This document shows, piece by piece, positions 41,900 through 50,849 of a stretch of DNA of 64,000 bases. A program made the position numbers and the translations under genes. The DNA comes from Herbidospora yilanensis (GTDB lineage: Bacteria > Actinomycetota > Actinomycetes > Streptosporangiales > Streptosporangiaceae). The notes beneath the pieces are model-generated. The model searched no databases, was not told the DNA's origin, and was given only the letters and a program-made list of their open reading frames with translations. Position 1 is the stretch's first letter; the number at the start of each line of letters is the position of its first letter. The DNA lies in assembly GCF_001570565.1 (NCBI RefSeq), contig NZ_BBXE01000025.1:96674-160673 (forward strand). The letters run 5' to 3'.

Positions 41900-42394
41900 A
41901 TATTGCCGCGCGCCCCGGTTCGGGAGCGTCAAGCACGAGTACACCCGCACGATGCGGTGCGCCAAGTGCTCAGGGCCGATCACCACGCTCAACAGCGTAG
42001 GCAGCGAGAACACGATCTTCTTCCGAGGTCGTCTCGCCGACGCCCGCCCCGTGCCGACCGCCCACCGACGCGACCTCGGGCACCCCGGCAAGATCAACTT
42101 TGGGCGTGGTTCCCTGGTCGGCCTGTCCGATTCCCGCGCGCTCCAGCCCTCATGGTGCTGCCGATCACCGATCGAGACCAGAGCCAGGAAGCCCTCTACA
42201 ACCACACGGCATGCTTCCCTCCAGCGCGGAACTCCGAGAAGACGCGGGTCGCCAGGTGGACCGTCTGGAGCGCCTCAGCACGGGGACTGTGATCCACAAC
42301 AATGTATCTGTTCGATATCGAGAAAAATCTTTACATAACCTTGTGACATCTGTGATGATCATTCAGTTTTCATACGCCTGTTCGAAAGGCTGGA
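41900..42394. other. Spacer without a supportable gene
   Basis: This is 495 bp between the NRPS cluster and the secreted toxin-like gene. A 128-codon plus-strand frame (41952-42338) starts MRCAKCSGPITTL with a CxxC pair, but it has no ribosome binding site and a weak coding bias, so I do not call it. The last 100 bp are AT-rich (TATCGAGAAAAATC, TTTACATAACC) and probably hold the promoter of the gene at 42395. The rest may be decayed sequence. Confidence 0.5.
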
Positions 42395-45300
42395 GTGAAC
42401 ACATCACGATTAGCGTCGGGCCTATCTGCTCAGACGCGCCGTCGCGCTGCCCTGATCACGGCTCTGACGCTGCCGCTCTCGCTGATGAGCGCGCCCGCAA
42501 TCGCCCAAGGCCTCACGTCAACCCCAATCCCCACGCAGGTGCCCACACCCACCCCTGCAACGTCGCCGCCAAGCATCCCCACTACTCCGACCACCCCCAT
42601 CGGCAAAGCGCTGGCGCAGGCCAAGAAGGACAACCGGCGCGTCGAGATTGAGTCGCTGCGCTCGGAGAGCACCACAATCTACGCCAATCCAGACGGCAAG
42701 ACCGTGCGCGTGGAGCTGTCCACCGAGCCCGTGCGCGTCAAGAAGGCCGGCGGTGAGGGCTTCACTCCAATCGACACCACATTGGTGGAGCAAGACGGCG
42801 TCATCAAACCTAAGGCCATCCAGGGTGACCTGACCCTGTCGGCGGGCGCGGACACCGTCCTGCTGAAGAGCAAGACCGCTCAGGACATCACCGAGATCGA
42901 AGCCCCTGACGGCACACTGCCCAAGCCCACACTGAAGGGCAACACCGCCACCTACCGGTCTGCTTATGGTAAGGGCCGTGACCTGGTAGTGATCGCGAAC
43001 GCGACCGGGTTCCGGCAGCAGATCACCATCGCTGAACGGCCCGTCGGCTCGGTCTCCTTCCGGGTCCCGTTCGACCTGCCCAAGGGCATGTCCTTCGGCA
43101 AGAACGCCGCGGGCCGACCCATCGTCGTGGGCAAGGACGGCAAGACGCTGACCGAGGTGCGGCCGACACTGCTGCAGGACGCCACGGCCGCCGACGCGAG
43201 CGCGCCGCTCGATGCGGGCAAGATCGGCAGGGCCGCCGTCACTCTCGCCGAGGACGGCAAGACCCTGGTATTCACGCCGGATGCCGCGTTCTTGGCTGAT
43301 GCAGCGACGACCTACCCGGTGACGATGACTGCCGCGGCCTCTGACTGGTACGAAAGCCACACCGGCGTCGGCGCCGGCATGGACGTCTACATCAATGATG
43401 TCGACCTCAAGGAGGGCTGGGACACCTTCTCCGACCCCGAGGTCGTGGTCGGCAAGTCCTACGCCAGCAGCGTCGCCAAGCGCTGGCGTGGTTACCTCAA
43501 GTTCCCCAACATCCCTGCCGAGTTCGCGGGCAGCACGGTGGACAACGCCGACCTGCACCTGTGGAACCATCTGTCCAACACCTGCGGTACGTCGGTCGGT
43601 TCCGGCATCACCGCGCGGCAGGTCACCTCCACCTGGGATGACATGCTGCTGTCCTGGAACAGCCAGCCGTCCGTCATCGGTACGGGCGCGGACACCGAGT
43701 ACGGCGCCTACAGCGAAGACTGCAACTATGCCTGGAACCTGACTCACTCACTCGACGAAATCGTCCAGTCATGGGTCAACGGTGCCACCAACCACGGCAT
43801 CCAGCTCACCGCGGGTAACGAATCCGAATTGCGAAACTGGCGGCGCTACGCCTCGGAGGAGGCGGGCGGCTGCAGGACGTCGCCACTGGAAGACTGCAAG
43901 TTCCAGCCCCACCCGCCCATCCTCACCATCGACTTCGTGGAACCCCCGGCTCCGCTTCGCCGCGAGACCGTGGTCATCTCCTCACGTGAGCCGCTCACCT
44001 CGATTCCTGAATACGAGGAAGCCCTCACCAGGTCGGTGTACGTCCCGGAGATACCCGAGTCCATTGAGTCGCTGGCGATGAGCGAGGAGCAAGTAACCGC
44101 CACCGAACAGCATCGGGACGGTGAGGGCTCCTTCATTGGAACCGACAACCTCTCTCCTCCCGATCCCGCTGAAGACGATGGCGACACCAGCAATCCTGAG
44201 GGGGAAGACACGGTAGCGCCGAGGGTGCTGGCGACCGAACCGGCCAGCGATGCCACCGAGGTACCCCTGGACTCTCAGATCAAAGTGACGTTCACCGAAG
44301 AAGTCGGCGAACCCGTGATCGCGGTGAAGACCGTGCAGGGCGCCGACGTCCAGGGCGCCGTCGCTATCGACAGCACCGGAAAGATCGCGACCTTCACCCC
44401 TACACAGCCGCTCCACCCCGGCATGGGGTACACCGTTGATGTGTCGGAAGCGATCGACGCGTGGGAAAACGTCATGGAGCCGTATACGTGGTCGTTCACC
44501 ACCAGCGGGCCGGACACGACGGCACCGACGGTGACTGCGACGAACCCTGCCACGGGAGCGGCGGACGTTTCGGTCACTACGGCGGTTAGCGCGACCTTTG
44601 GGGAACTGATCTCTGAGGCTCAGATCACTCTGGAGGATCCGGCGGGAGCAGCGATCCCTGGGACATCGGCGATGGACGGCACCGCCAGGATCCTGACCTT
44701 CATTCCCAGCCAGCCGCTGGCTCCGAACACCGTGTACTCCGCTGAAGTAAGCGGTGCCAAGGACGCCGCTGGTAACGTGATGGCGGCCCCGTATAGCTGG
44801 TCGTTCACGACGGCACCGCCGGACACTACGGCGCCGACGGTGACCGAGACCGTTCCGGGGCCGGAGTCCTCTGGGGTGGTGGTCACGACCGCAGTGAAGG
44901 TCACGTTCAGCGAACCAGTGTCGGTGGCGCAGGTTGCGGTGAAGGATCCGGCGGATGTGCTGGTTGCGGGTAACGCCGTGATGGACGCCGAGAACAAGGT
45001 GCTGACCTTTACCCCCGCGCAGGCATGGACCCCGGCCACCAAGTACACGGTGGCCGTGAGCGCCGCCACGGACGCCGCGGGCAACATTATGGCCCCGCAC
45101 AGTTGGTCGTTCACTACCATCGGCCATCCCACCGGCACCAATGGGACCGACTATTCCATCACCGACAACGCCACGGTGGAATCCCCCATCACGATGTCGG
45201 GCTACTCCGGTAACGCCTCGGCCACCTCCACTGTGGAGGTGCATATCGCCCACACCTACATCGGTGACCTCCAAGTCAACCTGGTCGCACCCGACGGCAG

Positions 45301-47164
45301 CACGTACCCCCTGCACAACCGCACCGGCGGCGACACGGACAACATCGATCAGACCTATACCGTCAACCTGTCCAGTGAGCCGATCAACGGCACCTGGAAA
45401 CTCCGCGTCAACGACAACGCCGCCGGCGACACCGGAAAAATCGACTCCTGGAAACTCACCCTGGGCGGTCCTGCACCGGCCGGGCTGCAGGCCCAGGCGG
45501 AACCGGAGCAAAGGACAGCTGCGTCGGCATTGTCCCGGGCACCGGCCGAAAACTCCCAGCCCTCCCAGGTCGGAGCGGCCGCGGATCGGACTGCGGCCGC
45601 GACTACCGGCGGCACCTTCGACTATGAGCACTCCAGCTTAGAGGACTGCAGGGTCAGCCCGCGCGGAACTGACTATGCCGAATATGACGCTCGTATCGAG
45701 GAGCTACCTTACAGCTCATGCTGGTCCGCCTACCTCTATCTCCAGGACTACGAATACGATCCTGAGACAGGCAAGATGAAGAAAGCGAACAAGAGGAGCC
45801 ACGTCCTCGCAAAGTTCGCCGAACATGTAGGGGAGGAAGTCGAGGAGCTATTCGATGACGACGACGCTTTTCGCTTCCGCGCCACATGGGTTATTCATAG
45901 CTACCTAGGCGACAAGACCGGCAACAGCGTGGTCAACGGCGCGGGAAGCGGCCTGAAGCCAATCAACATGAAAATGTTCCTCCGTCTCGATGACTTCGCA
46001 GTCGTCGATGACAGTGACGGTGGAGAGGTTAAGTTCTCAGGGAATAGGATGGGCGGCCTGCCCATCACGGCAGGGCTGTTGACCGGCGCCCGTAGTGGCA
46101 GTAATGGTGATTGTAACCCTGATGACGAAACAAAGCACAAGGATGTTTCGGAATGGTATTCCACGCCTGACGCGATGTTCCTCATCAGCGCATCAGTTCC
46201 CTCCAACAGCACAATGATCTGTTCATTCACGCCAAGCCTTCTGCTTCATACAGACGACGGAATTACGGTCCTCAATCTCTGGAGCCAAGAGGTCAAGGAC
46301 GAGGACGGCCTGACGATTGGCGTGCGGCGCCACGGCAGCGAAGAACCCTATGATTTCACATGGGTGCCGAATTTCCGGTGCGACAGGAAGACCTTCGGTG
46401 CCGGTAATGACGATGTCCCGGACCACACCGGCGGCTGTGTCAACACTCGATCCAAGCGCGTGTTCGTTATGTCCAAGTCCAGGGACGCGAGATTCATCGA
46501 GGTCATCGAGCATATTGAGGCAGCGCTGAACCCCAGCAACTCTCAGACTTTTCCGCCGCTTCGGCCGGGCCATAATTGGGGTGATCCAAGTTATCCGCCC
46601 AGCAGATACCTCCCAGTAGGCGGGCAGAACAAGGCGATTCCCGGCAACTGGGGGGCTCCTGGTGCCAACAACCCGGCAGGGAAACCACTGACCCGTGGCA
46701 TAACCAAGACCGAGGCCAACGCTGAAGGCACAATCCCGACTTATGACTACAACAGAAATTATTTCTCCAAGAGAGAACTGCATATGGATGTGGGGACGAC
46801 AAGGGAAATGCACTGGCTTCTGCCGCCGTCCCTATCGGTCCCGCCGGCGACCGAGGTTGAATATGAGATTCGCGAGAAAGAGCGCGATCGCCAGTCCTGG
46901 TCCATAAACTACTGCAAATACTATATGCCGGAAAAGTATCGTGCGCCGAACACGGCAGACCAACTACCCAGGGGAATGGGTAACTCCTGCGACGAGTACC
47001 CGTTCGCGTCAACCCTCCAAGGAGCCGCTTATGCTCAAGGGAATTTTTCCCTGAGAGCTGTAAACGCCCGACAAAACAGCATCCACGGGTCGGCGCTCGA
47101 AACGTTCTATACACAATTTCGAGTAGGGCGGGGCACTAAATTCTGGGTACTCATCGAATCTTAA
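42395..47164 (+). CDS. Large secreted protein with C-terminal NucA/NucB-type DNase
   Basis: This is a 1589-residue secreted protein. It has a signal peptide (residues 1-38, ending SAPAIAQG), a Pro/Thr linker, a DNRLRE region (about 315-500), and three SbsA-type Ig repeats (about 606-905, each ending YTWSFTT or similar). A proprotein-convertase-type P-domain follows (about 912-1025), then a low-homology spacer, then a C-terminal DNase domain with Cys1532-Asp-Glu-Tyr-Pro-Phe, the NucA/NucB active-site motif, in MGNSCDEYPFASTLQG. The order fits a stalk or adhesive surface protein carrying a nuclease warhead. The GTG start is preceded by GAAAGG. GC content falls toward the C-terminus, a sign of toxin-tip exchange. 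A strong terminator and a candidate immunity gene follow. Confidence 0.85.
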   Translation: MNTSRLASGLSAQTRRRAALITALTLPLSLMSAPAIAQGLTSTPIPTQVPTPTPATSPPSIPTTPTTPIGKALAQAKKDNRRVEIESLRSESTTIYANPDGKTVRVELSTEPVRVKKAGGEGFTPIDTTLVEQDGVIKPKAIQGDLTLSAGADTVLLKSKTAQDITEIEAPDGTLPKPTLKGNTATYRSAYGKGRDLVVIANATGFRQQITIAERPVGSVSFRVPFDLPKGMSFGKNAAGRPIVVGKDGKTLTEVRPTLLQDATAADASAPLDAGKIGRAAVTLAEDGKTLVFTPDAAFLADAATTYPVTMTAAASDWYESHTGVGAGMDVYINDVDLKEGWDTFSDPEVVVGKSYASSVAKRWRGYLKFPNIPAEFAGSTVDNADLHLWNHLSNTCGTSVGSGITARQVTSTWDDMLLSWNSQPSVIGTGADTEYGAYSEDCNYAWNLTHSLDEIVQSWVNGATNHGIQLTAGNESELRNWRRYASEEAGGCRTSPLEDCKFQPHPPILTIDFVEPPAPLRRETVVISSREPLTSIPEYEEALTRSVYVPEIPESIESLAMSEEQVTATEQHRDGEGSFIGTDNLSPPDPAEDDGDTSNPEGEDTVAPRVLATEPASDATEVPLDSQIKVTFTEEVGEPVIAVKTVQGADVQGAVAIDSTGKIATFTPTQPLHPGMGYTVDVSEAIDAWENVMEPYTWSFTTSGPDTTAPTVTATNPATGAADVSVTTAVSATFGELISEAQITLEDPAGAAIPGTSAMDGTARILTFIPSQPLAPNTVYSAEVSGAKDAAGNVMAAPYSWSFTTAPPDTTAPTVTETVPGPESSGVVVTTAVKVTFSEPVSVAQVAVKDPADVLVAGNAVMDAENKVLTFTPAQAWTPATKYTVAVSAATDAAGNIMAPHSWSFTTIGHPTGTNGTDYSITDNATVESPITMSGYSGNASATSTVEVHIAHTYIGDLQVNLVAPDGSTYPLHNRTGGDTDNIDQTYTVNLSSEPINGTWKLRVNDNAAGDTGKIDSWKLTLGGPAPAGLQAQAEPEQRTAASALSRAPAENSQPSQVGAAADRTAAATTGGTFDYEHSSLEDCRVSPRGTDYAEYDARIEELPYSSCWSAYLYLQDYEYDPETGKMKKANKRSHVLAKFAEHVGEEVEELFDDDDAFRFRATWVIHSYLGDKTGNSVVNGAGSGLKPINMKMFLRLDDFAVVDDSDGGEVKFSGNRMGGLPITAGLLTGARSGSNGDCNPDDETKHKDVSEWYSTPDAMFLISASVPSNSTMICSFTPSLLLHTDDGITVLNLWSQEVKDEDGLTIGVRRHGSEEPYDFTWVPNFRCDRKTFGAGNDDVPDHTGGCVNTRSKRVFVMSKSRDARFIEVIEHIEAALNPSNSQTFPPLRPGHNWGDPSYPPSRYLPVGGQNKAIPGNWGAPGANNPAGKPLTRGITKTEANAEGTIPTYDYNRNYFSKRELHMDVGTTREMHWLLPPSLSVPPATEVEYEIREKERDRQSWSINYCKYYMPEKYRAPNTADQLPRGMGNSCDEYPFASTLQGAAYAQGNFSLRAVNARQNSIHGSALETFYTQFRVGRGTKFWVLIES

Positions 47165-47192
47165 GATTCGCTAGATAAACCCACCCTAGGAG

Positions 47193-47233
47193 GCGGGCGA
47201 GAAGTGGCATTGTTAAACTTCTCGCCCGCTTTT
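47193..47233 (+). terminator. Strong terminator between toxin-like gene and its neighbour
   Basis: GCGGGCGAGAAGT pairs perfectly with ACTTCTCGCCCGC (13 bp) around an 11-base loop and is followed by TTTT. It ends 36 bp before the start of the candidate immunity gene. Confidence 0.85.
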
Positions 47234-47269
47234 CTCTCACCGTCGTCGTACAGAATCTGGATATTTTCC

Positions 47270-47818
47270 ATGAATGCCTTTCCTGCCGAAAATCAACAGG
47301 GTCTCCTACTTGAACACGGACTCCATGGCTTCTTCATGGCCCAATGGGTCAGCATCGAAGACATCGGCGAGGTGGCCCGGCGGCTGCACATCGAAGCGGA
47401 GACGACAGTCGCGTGCGACTTCCAGGCTGCCATGGAATTTTACGGTTATAAGTCCGGGGGGTCGCAGCGGGCTTGGATTACCCGCCTTGCTCCCGGCTGG
47501 TCCCTGGTTCTTTACCTCAACGGATTCAGGTCATCTCCGGAGGCCCTCAGCCTAGGCGGCCAGCGCGTTTTCGATGTCTCATGCATCTACGACATAGGAG
47601 AAATCGATGAACTCTCTTACATTCACGATGGCGTATGGGATGGAACCATCTACGATGAGGAAGAATATCGCATTCACTGGGAGGATCTGAGATATGACCT
47701 TAAATCACTAGAAGGGCAGCTAGAAGAGTATCTATGTGTCCTGGGAAGAGTCAGTGGGCGATTTCTCGACCGCGACTGGTTTTCATCGCAGGGGCTGCTG
47801 GGTATCATTCCCGAATAA
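47270..47818 (+). CDS. Candidate immunity protein
   Basis: This is a 182-residue acidic cytoplasmic-type protein with no signal peptide and no family I recognise. Visible blocks are WVSIEDIGEVARRLH, GSQRAWITRLAPGWSLVLYLNG, and a strongly acidic stretch (DELSYIHDGVWDGTIYDEEE). It lies immediately after the secreted nuclease gene on the same strand and in the same lower-GC island, the standard place for an immunity gene. I use ATG 47270; a GTG at 47204 lies inside the terminator hairpin and is rejected. The terminator in between means it needs read-through or its own promoter. Assignment rests on position and charge. Confidence 0.6.
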   Translation: MNAFPAENQQGLLLEHGLHGFFMAQWVSIEDIGEVARRLHIEAETTVACDFQAAMEFYGYKSGGSQRAWITRLAPGWSLVLYLNGFRSSPEALSLGGQRVFDVSCIYDIGEIDELSYIHDGVWDGTIYDEEEYRIHWEDLRYDLKSLEGQLEEYLCVLGRVSGRFLDRDWFSSQGLLGIIPE

Positions 47819-47928
47819 ATGCGCATGTCTCATTTGCGAGCAAAGGATGCATAGAGCATTTTCATCCTCTGTGGCGGGCGAGGTGGCCACAGCATGATCG
47901 CGATGCCGAAGTTCGCCCCGTGACGTAG

Positions 47929-48062
47929 CGAAGCCCCTGGTAGACGGGTTGATCACCACAATCCATCCGCACCACCAGGAGCTTCGGATGCTGTTTCTAT
48001 CGTGCCGCGGTCGATTTGTCGCGTTCAACGCTGAACTACGTGGCCCAGATCATCCGCCGGTA
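47929..48062 (+). mobile_element. Remnant of an IS5-family insertion sequence
   Basis: An imperfect inverted repeat (CGAAGCCCCTGGT at 47929-47941 and ACCAGGAGCTTCG at 47974-47986, 12 of 13 paired) is followed directly by ATGCTGTT at 47988. Reading on after one extra T gives FYRAAVDLSRSTLNYVAQII and then RRY (47995-48063), the well-known N-terminus of actinomycete IS5-type transposases. The frame is shifted at codon 3, and homology stops at about 48063, where ABC permease sequence begins. Only the left end of the element survives. Confidence 0.75.
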
Positions 48063-48254
48063 CCCCGCGGCGGCCAGCATCCCCCGCGCGAAGAACTGCA
48101 GGTAGGGCACGCCCTCGACGTCGCCTTGCACGGGCGACCCGAGCCCGGCCCCGATGGCCAGCAGGAACAGCTGCGGGTTCGCCGCCGAGACGACGACGGT
48201 GCCCTGCAACGTCCGGCGGTATCGGAACAACCAATAGGTCAAGGCGCGGAGCAT
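48036..48254 (-). pseudogene. Truncated ABC-2 type permease gene
   Basis: The N-terminus of an ABC-2 exporter permease is recognisable (MLRALTYWLFRYRRTLQG, then NPQLFLLAIGAGLGS, then VPYLQFFARGMLAAA). After about 65 codons the homology ends at roughly 48063, where the transposase remnant starts on the other strand, and a stop follows within ten codons. A normal permease has about 250 residues with six membrane segments, so this is non-functional. It follows the ATPase gene by 34 bp and was its partner. Confidence 0.78.
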
Positions 48255-48288
48255 CGGCCCACCCCCGCCTGGGCAGAGCACCCGGTCA

Positions 48289-49206
48289 TCAGTCGGTCAG
48301 CGATCGGCCGGTGAGGCGGAGGAAGACGTCCTCCAGCGTGGCCCGCCGGACCAGCGCGGTCAGCGGGCGCAGGCCCACCTCGGTCACGCGGGCCAGCACG
48401 GCGTCGCCGTCGTCGGCGTAGCACAGCAGGCGGTCGGGGAGGACCTCCACGTCGCCGCCCAGTTTCCCGGCCGCCTGCTCCTGCTCCCCGGGCGGGAAGC
48501 GCAGTTCCAGGACCTCGCGCGTCACGTGGCGGTCGATCAGCTCGCGCGGCGTGCCCTCGTCGGCGATCAGGCCCTTGTCCATGATGACCAGGCGGTCGCA
48601 GAGCTGCTCGGCCTCGTCCATGTAGTGGGTGGTGAGGATCAGGGTCACGCCGGCGCTCTTCAGGCGGAACAGGCGGTCCCACAGGATGTGCCGGGCCTGC
48701 GGGTCGAGGCCGGTGGTCGGCTCGTCGAGCAGCAGGATCTCCGGGTCGTTGACCAGTGAGCGGGCGATCGTGAGGCGGCGCCGCATGCCGCCGGAGAGGT
48801 GTTCGACCCGCTCGCCCGCCTTGTCGGCGAGCTGGGCGAACTCCAGCAGTTCGGCGCTCCTGGCCCGCATGTGCCGCAGGGAGAGGCCGAAGTACAGGCC
48901 GTACACGATCAGGTTCTCGCGGACCGTCAGTTGCAGGTCGAGCGCGTCGTCCTGCGGGACCACGCCGAGCCGGGCCCGTAAGGCCCGGCCGTGGGTGACG
49001 GGGTCCTCGCCGAGGATGCGCAGGCGTCCGCCGCTGGGCTGCGACACGCACGCCAGCATCCGCATCGTCGACGACTTCCCGGCCCCGTTCGGCCCGAGGA
49101 AGCCGAAGGCCTCCCCGCGTTCGACCCGGAACCCGATGCCGGCGACCGCGGTGAAATCGGTCCCCGGATAACGCTTCTCCAGCCTCTCGGCCTCGATCAG
49201 TGCCAT
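48289..49206 (-). CDS. ABC exporter ATPase left without its permease
   Basis: This ABC transporter ATPase of about 305 residues is of the drug-resistance/NodI type: Walker A GPNGAGKSS, Q-loop VVPQDD, signature HLSGGMRRRL, Walker B LLLDEPTTGLDP, switch His in LTTHYMDEAEQLCDR, and the usual C-terminal extension of this subfamily. All motifs are intact. ATG 49206 (MALIEAERLEKRY) is chosen because the upstream codons are not conserved. Its permease partner at 48036-48254 is truncated by an IS relic, so the protein either pairs with another permease or is on the way to loss. Confidence 0.88.
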   Translation of the reverse strand: MALIEAERLEKRYPGTDFTAVAGIGFRVERGEAFGFLGPNGAGKSSTMRMLACVSQPSGGRLRILGEDPVTHGRALRARLGVVPQDDALDLQLTVRENLIVYGLYFGLSLRHMRARSAELLEFAQLADKAGERVEHLSGGMRRRLTIARSLVNDPEILLLDEPTTGLDPQARHILWDRLFRLKSAGVTLILTTHYMDEAEQLCDRLVIMDKGLIADEGTPRELIDRHVTREVLELRFPPGEQEQAAGKLGGDVEVLPDRLLCYADDGDAVLARVTEVGLRPLTALVRRATLEDVFLRLTGRSLTD

Positions 49207-49269
49207 GTCAGCCCCCGTTTGAGGCGGGCCCGTGACCGCCTTCCCACAAGCGGTCACGGGCCCGGGTTC

Positions 49270-50805
49270 TCAGCGCAGCCAGACGGCCGTGTCGGAGGGC
49301 AGCTCGTCGCCCTCCAGCGGGCCGCTGGCCAGCAGCACCTCGGTGTGCGGGGGCAGCGGCGCGGGTTCGGCGCCCAGGTTCACGACGCAGACCAGGCCCG
49401 ACTCGCGCTGGAAGGCGAGCACGTCGTCGCGCGACTCGCACCAGGTCAGGGTGCCGTCGCCGAGCAGTTCGCGGCGCAGCCTCAGGCCGGAACGGTAGAG
49501 GGTCAGCATCGAGCCGAGGTCCTCGCTCTGCGCCTCGACGGTCAGCTTGTTCCAGTCGGCCGGCTGGGGGAGCCACGGTTCGCCCGTGCCGAACCCGAAC
49601 GGCTTCTCCTGGCCCGACCACGGCAGCGGCACCCGGCAGCCGTCGCGGCCCGGCACGGTGTGCTCGGAGCGGATCCACATCGGGTCCTGGCGCAGCTCGC
49701 CGGGGATGTCGTCGACCTCCGGCAGGCCCAGTTCCTCGCCCTGGTAGACGTACACGCCACCGGGCAGGGCCATGGCCAGCAGCGCCGCCGCCCTGGCCCG
49801 GCGGTAGCCGAGTTCCAGGTCCGACGGGAAACCGTCGCGGCGGGCGCCGTGGTCCCAGGAGGTGATCTCGCGGCCGTAGCGGGTCACCACGCGGGTCACG
49901 TCGTGGTTCGACAACACCCACGTGGGGGGCGCGCCCAGCGGCAGGTGGGTCTCCAGCGTCTGGGTGATCGAGGCGCGCAGCGCGGCGGGCTCCCAGGGCG
50001 CGGCCAGGAAGTCGAAGTTGAACGCGGTGTGCAGCTCGTCGGGGCGCAGGTAGCGGGCGAACCGCTCCTGGTCGGGGAACCAGACCTCGCCGATGAAGAT
50101 GCGGTCGGTGTACTCGGTGTCGGCCAGCCGCCGCCAGCTCCGGTAGACGTCGTGCACCTCGGGCAGGTCGGTGTAGCCGTCGGGGTCGCCGCCCTCGAAG
50201 TTCTTGACCAGCACGGCCGCCGAGTCGATCCGGATGCCGTCGACGCCGCGGTCGAACCAGAACCGCAGGACGTCGTGGAACTCCTGGTGGACCTCCGGGT
50301 TGGTCCAGTTGAAGTCGGGCTGCTCGGGCGCGAACAGGTGCAGGTACCACTGGCCGTCGGGCACCTGGGTCCACGCCGGGCCACCGAAGATCGACTTCCA
50401 GTCGCCGGGCTCGTCGCGGAACCAGAAACGTTCCCGTTCCGGTGAGCCGGGCCCGGCCGCCAGCGCCGCCTTGAACCATTCGCTCTGGTCGGAGTGGTGG
50501 TTCGGGACGACGTCGATGATCACCTTGATGCCCAGCTCGTGGGCCTCCTCGATGAACCTCTCCGCCTCCTCCAGGTCACCGAACGACGGCTCGATGGCCC
50601 GGTAGTCGGCCACGTCGTAGCCGCCGTCCGCCATCGGCGACGGATACCAGGGATTCAGCCACACGGCGTTGATCCCGAGGTCGGCCAGGTAGGCCAGGCG
50701 GCTGCGCAGACCGGTGAGGTCGCCGATGCCGTCGCCGTTTCCATCGGCGAAGCTGCGCAGGTAGACCTGGTAGATCGCGGCCCCCCGCCACCACGTTTCG
50801 GGCAT
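49270..50805 (-). CDS. GH13 alpha-glucosidase
   Basis: This is a 511-residue cytoplasmic GH13 enzyme of the oligo-1,6-glucosidase/alpha-glucosidase type. Conserved regions are DVVPNHHS, GIRIDSA (nucleophile Asp194), IGEVWF (acid/base Glu240) and SNHDVTR (Asp302). The (beta/alpha)8 barrel spans about residues 10-430, followed by a short beta domain. There is no signal peptide, so it hydrolyses imported alpha-linked oligosaccharides to glucose. It is the last gene of the four-gene ABC operon (44 bp after the MalG-type permease), matching intake and hydrolysis in one unit. Confidence 0.92.
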   Translation of the reverse strand: MPETWWRGAAIYQVYLRSFADGNGDGIGDLTGLRSRLAYLADLGINAVWLNPWYPSPMADGGYDVADYRAIEPSFGDLEEAERFIEEAHELGIKVIIDVVPNHHSDQSEWFKAALAAGPGSPERERFWFRDEPGDWKSIFGGPAWTQVPDGQWYLHLFAPEQPDFNWTNPEVHQEFHDVLRFWFDRGVDGIRIDSAAVLVKNFEGGDPDGYTDLPEVHDVYRSWRRLADTEYTDRIFIGEVWFPDQERFARYLRPDELHTAFNFDFLAAPWEPAALRASITQTLETHLPLGAPPTWVLSNHDVTRVVTRYGREITSWDHGARRDGFPSDLELGYRRARAAALLAMALPGGVYVYQGEELGLPEVDDIPGELRQDPMWIRSEHTVPGRDGCRVPLPWSGQEKPFGFGTGEPWLPQPADWNKLTVEAQSEDLGSMLTLYRSGLRLRRELLGDGTLTWCESRDDVLAFQRESGLVCVVNLGAEPAPLPPHTEVLLASGPLEGDELPSDTAVWLR

Positions 50806-50849
50806 GCTGGAACAACTCCTTAGGCTTTATTGGAGAGTGGGCGGCGGGG

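Noticed and set aside
41952-42338. 128-codon open frame with a CxxC pair
   Set aside because: No ribosome binding site, ordinary composition for a chance frame in high-GC DNA, and no recognisable domain.
47204-47269. Earlier GTG start for the candidate immunity gene
   Set aside because: The extra codons lie within the terminator hairpin and following T run and have no ribosome binding site.
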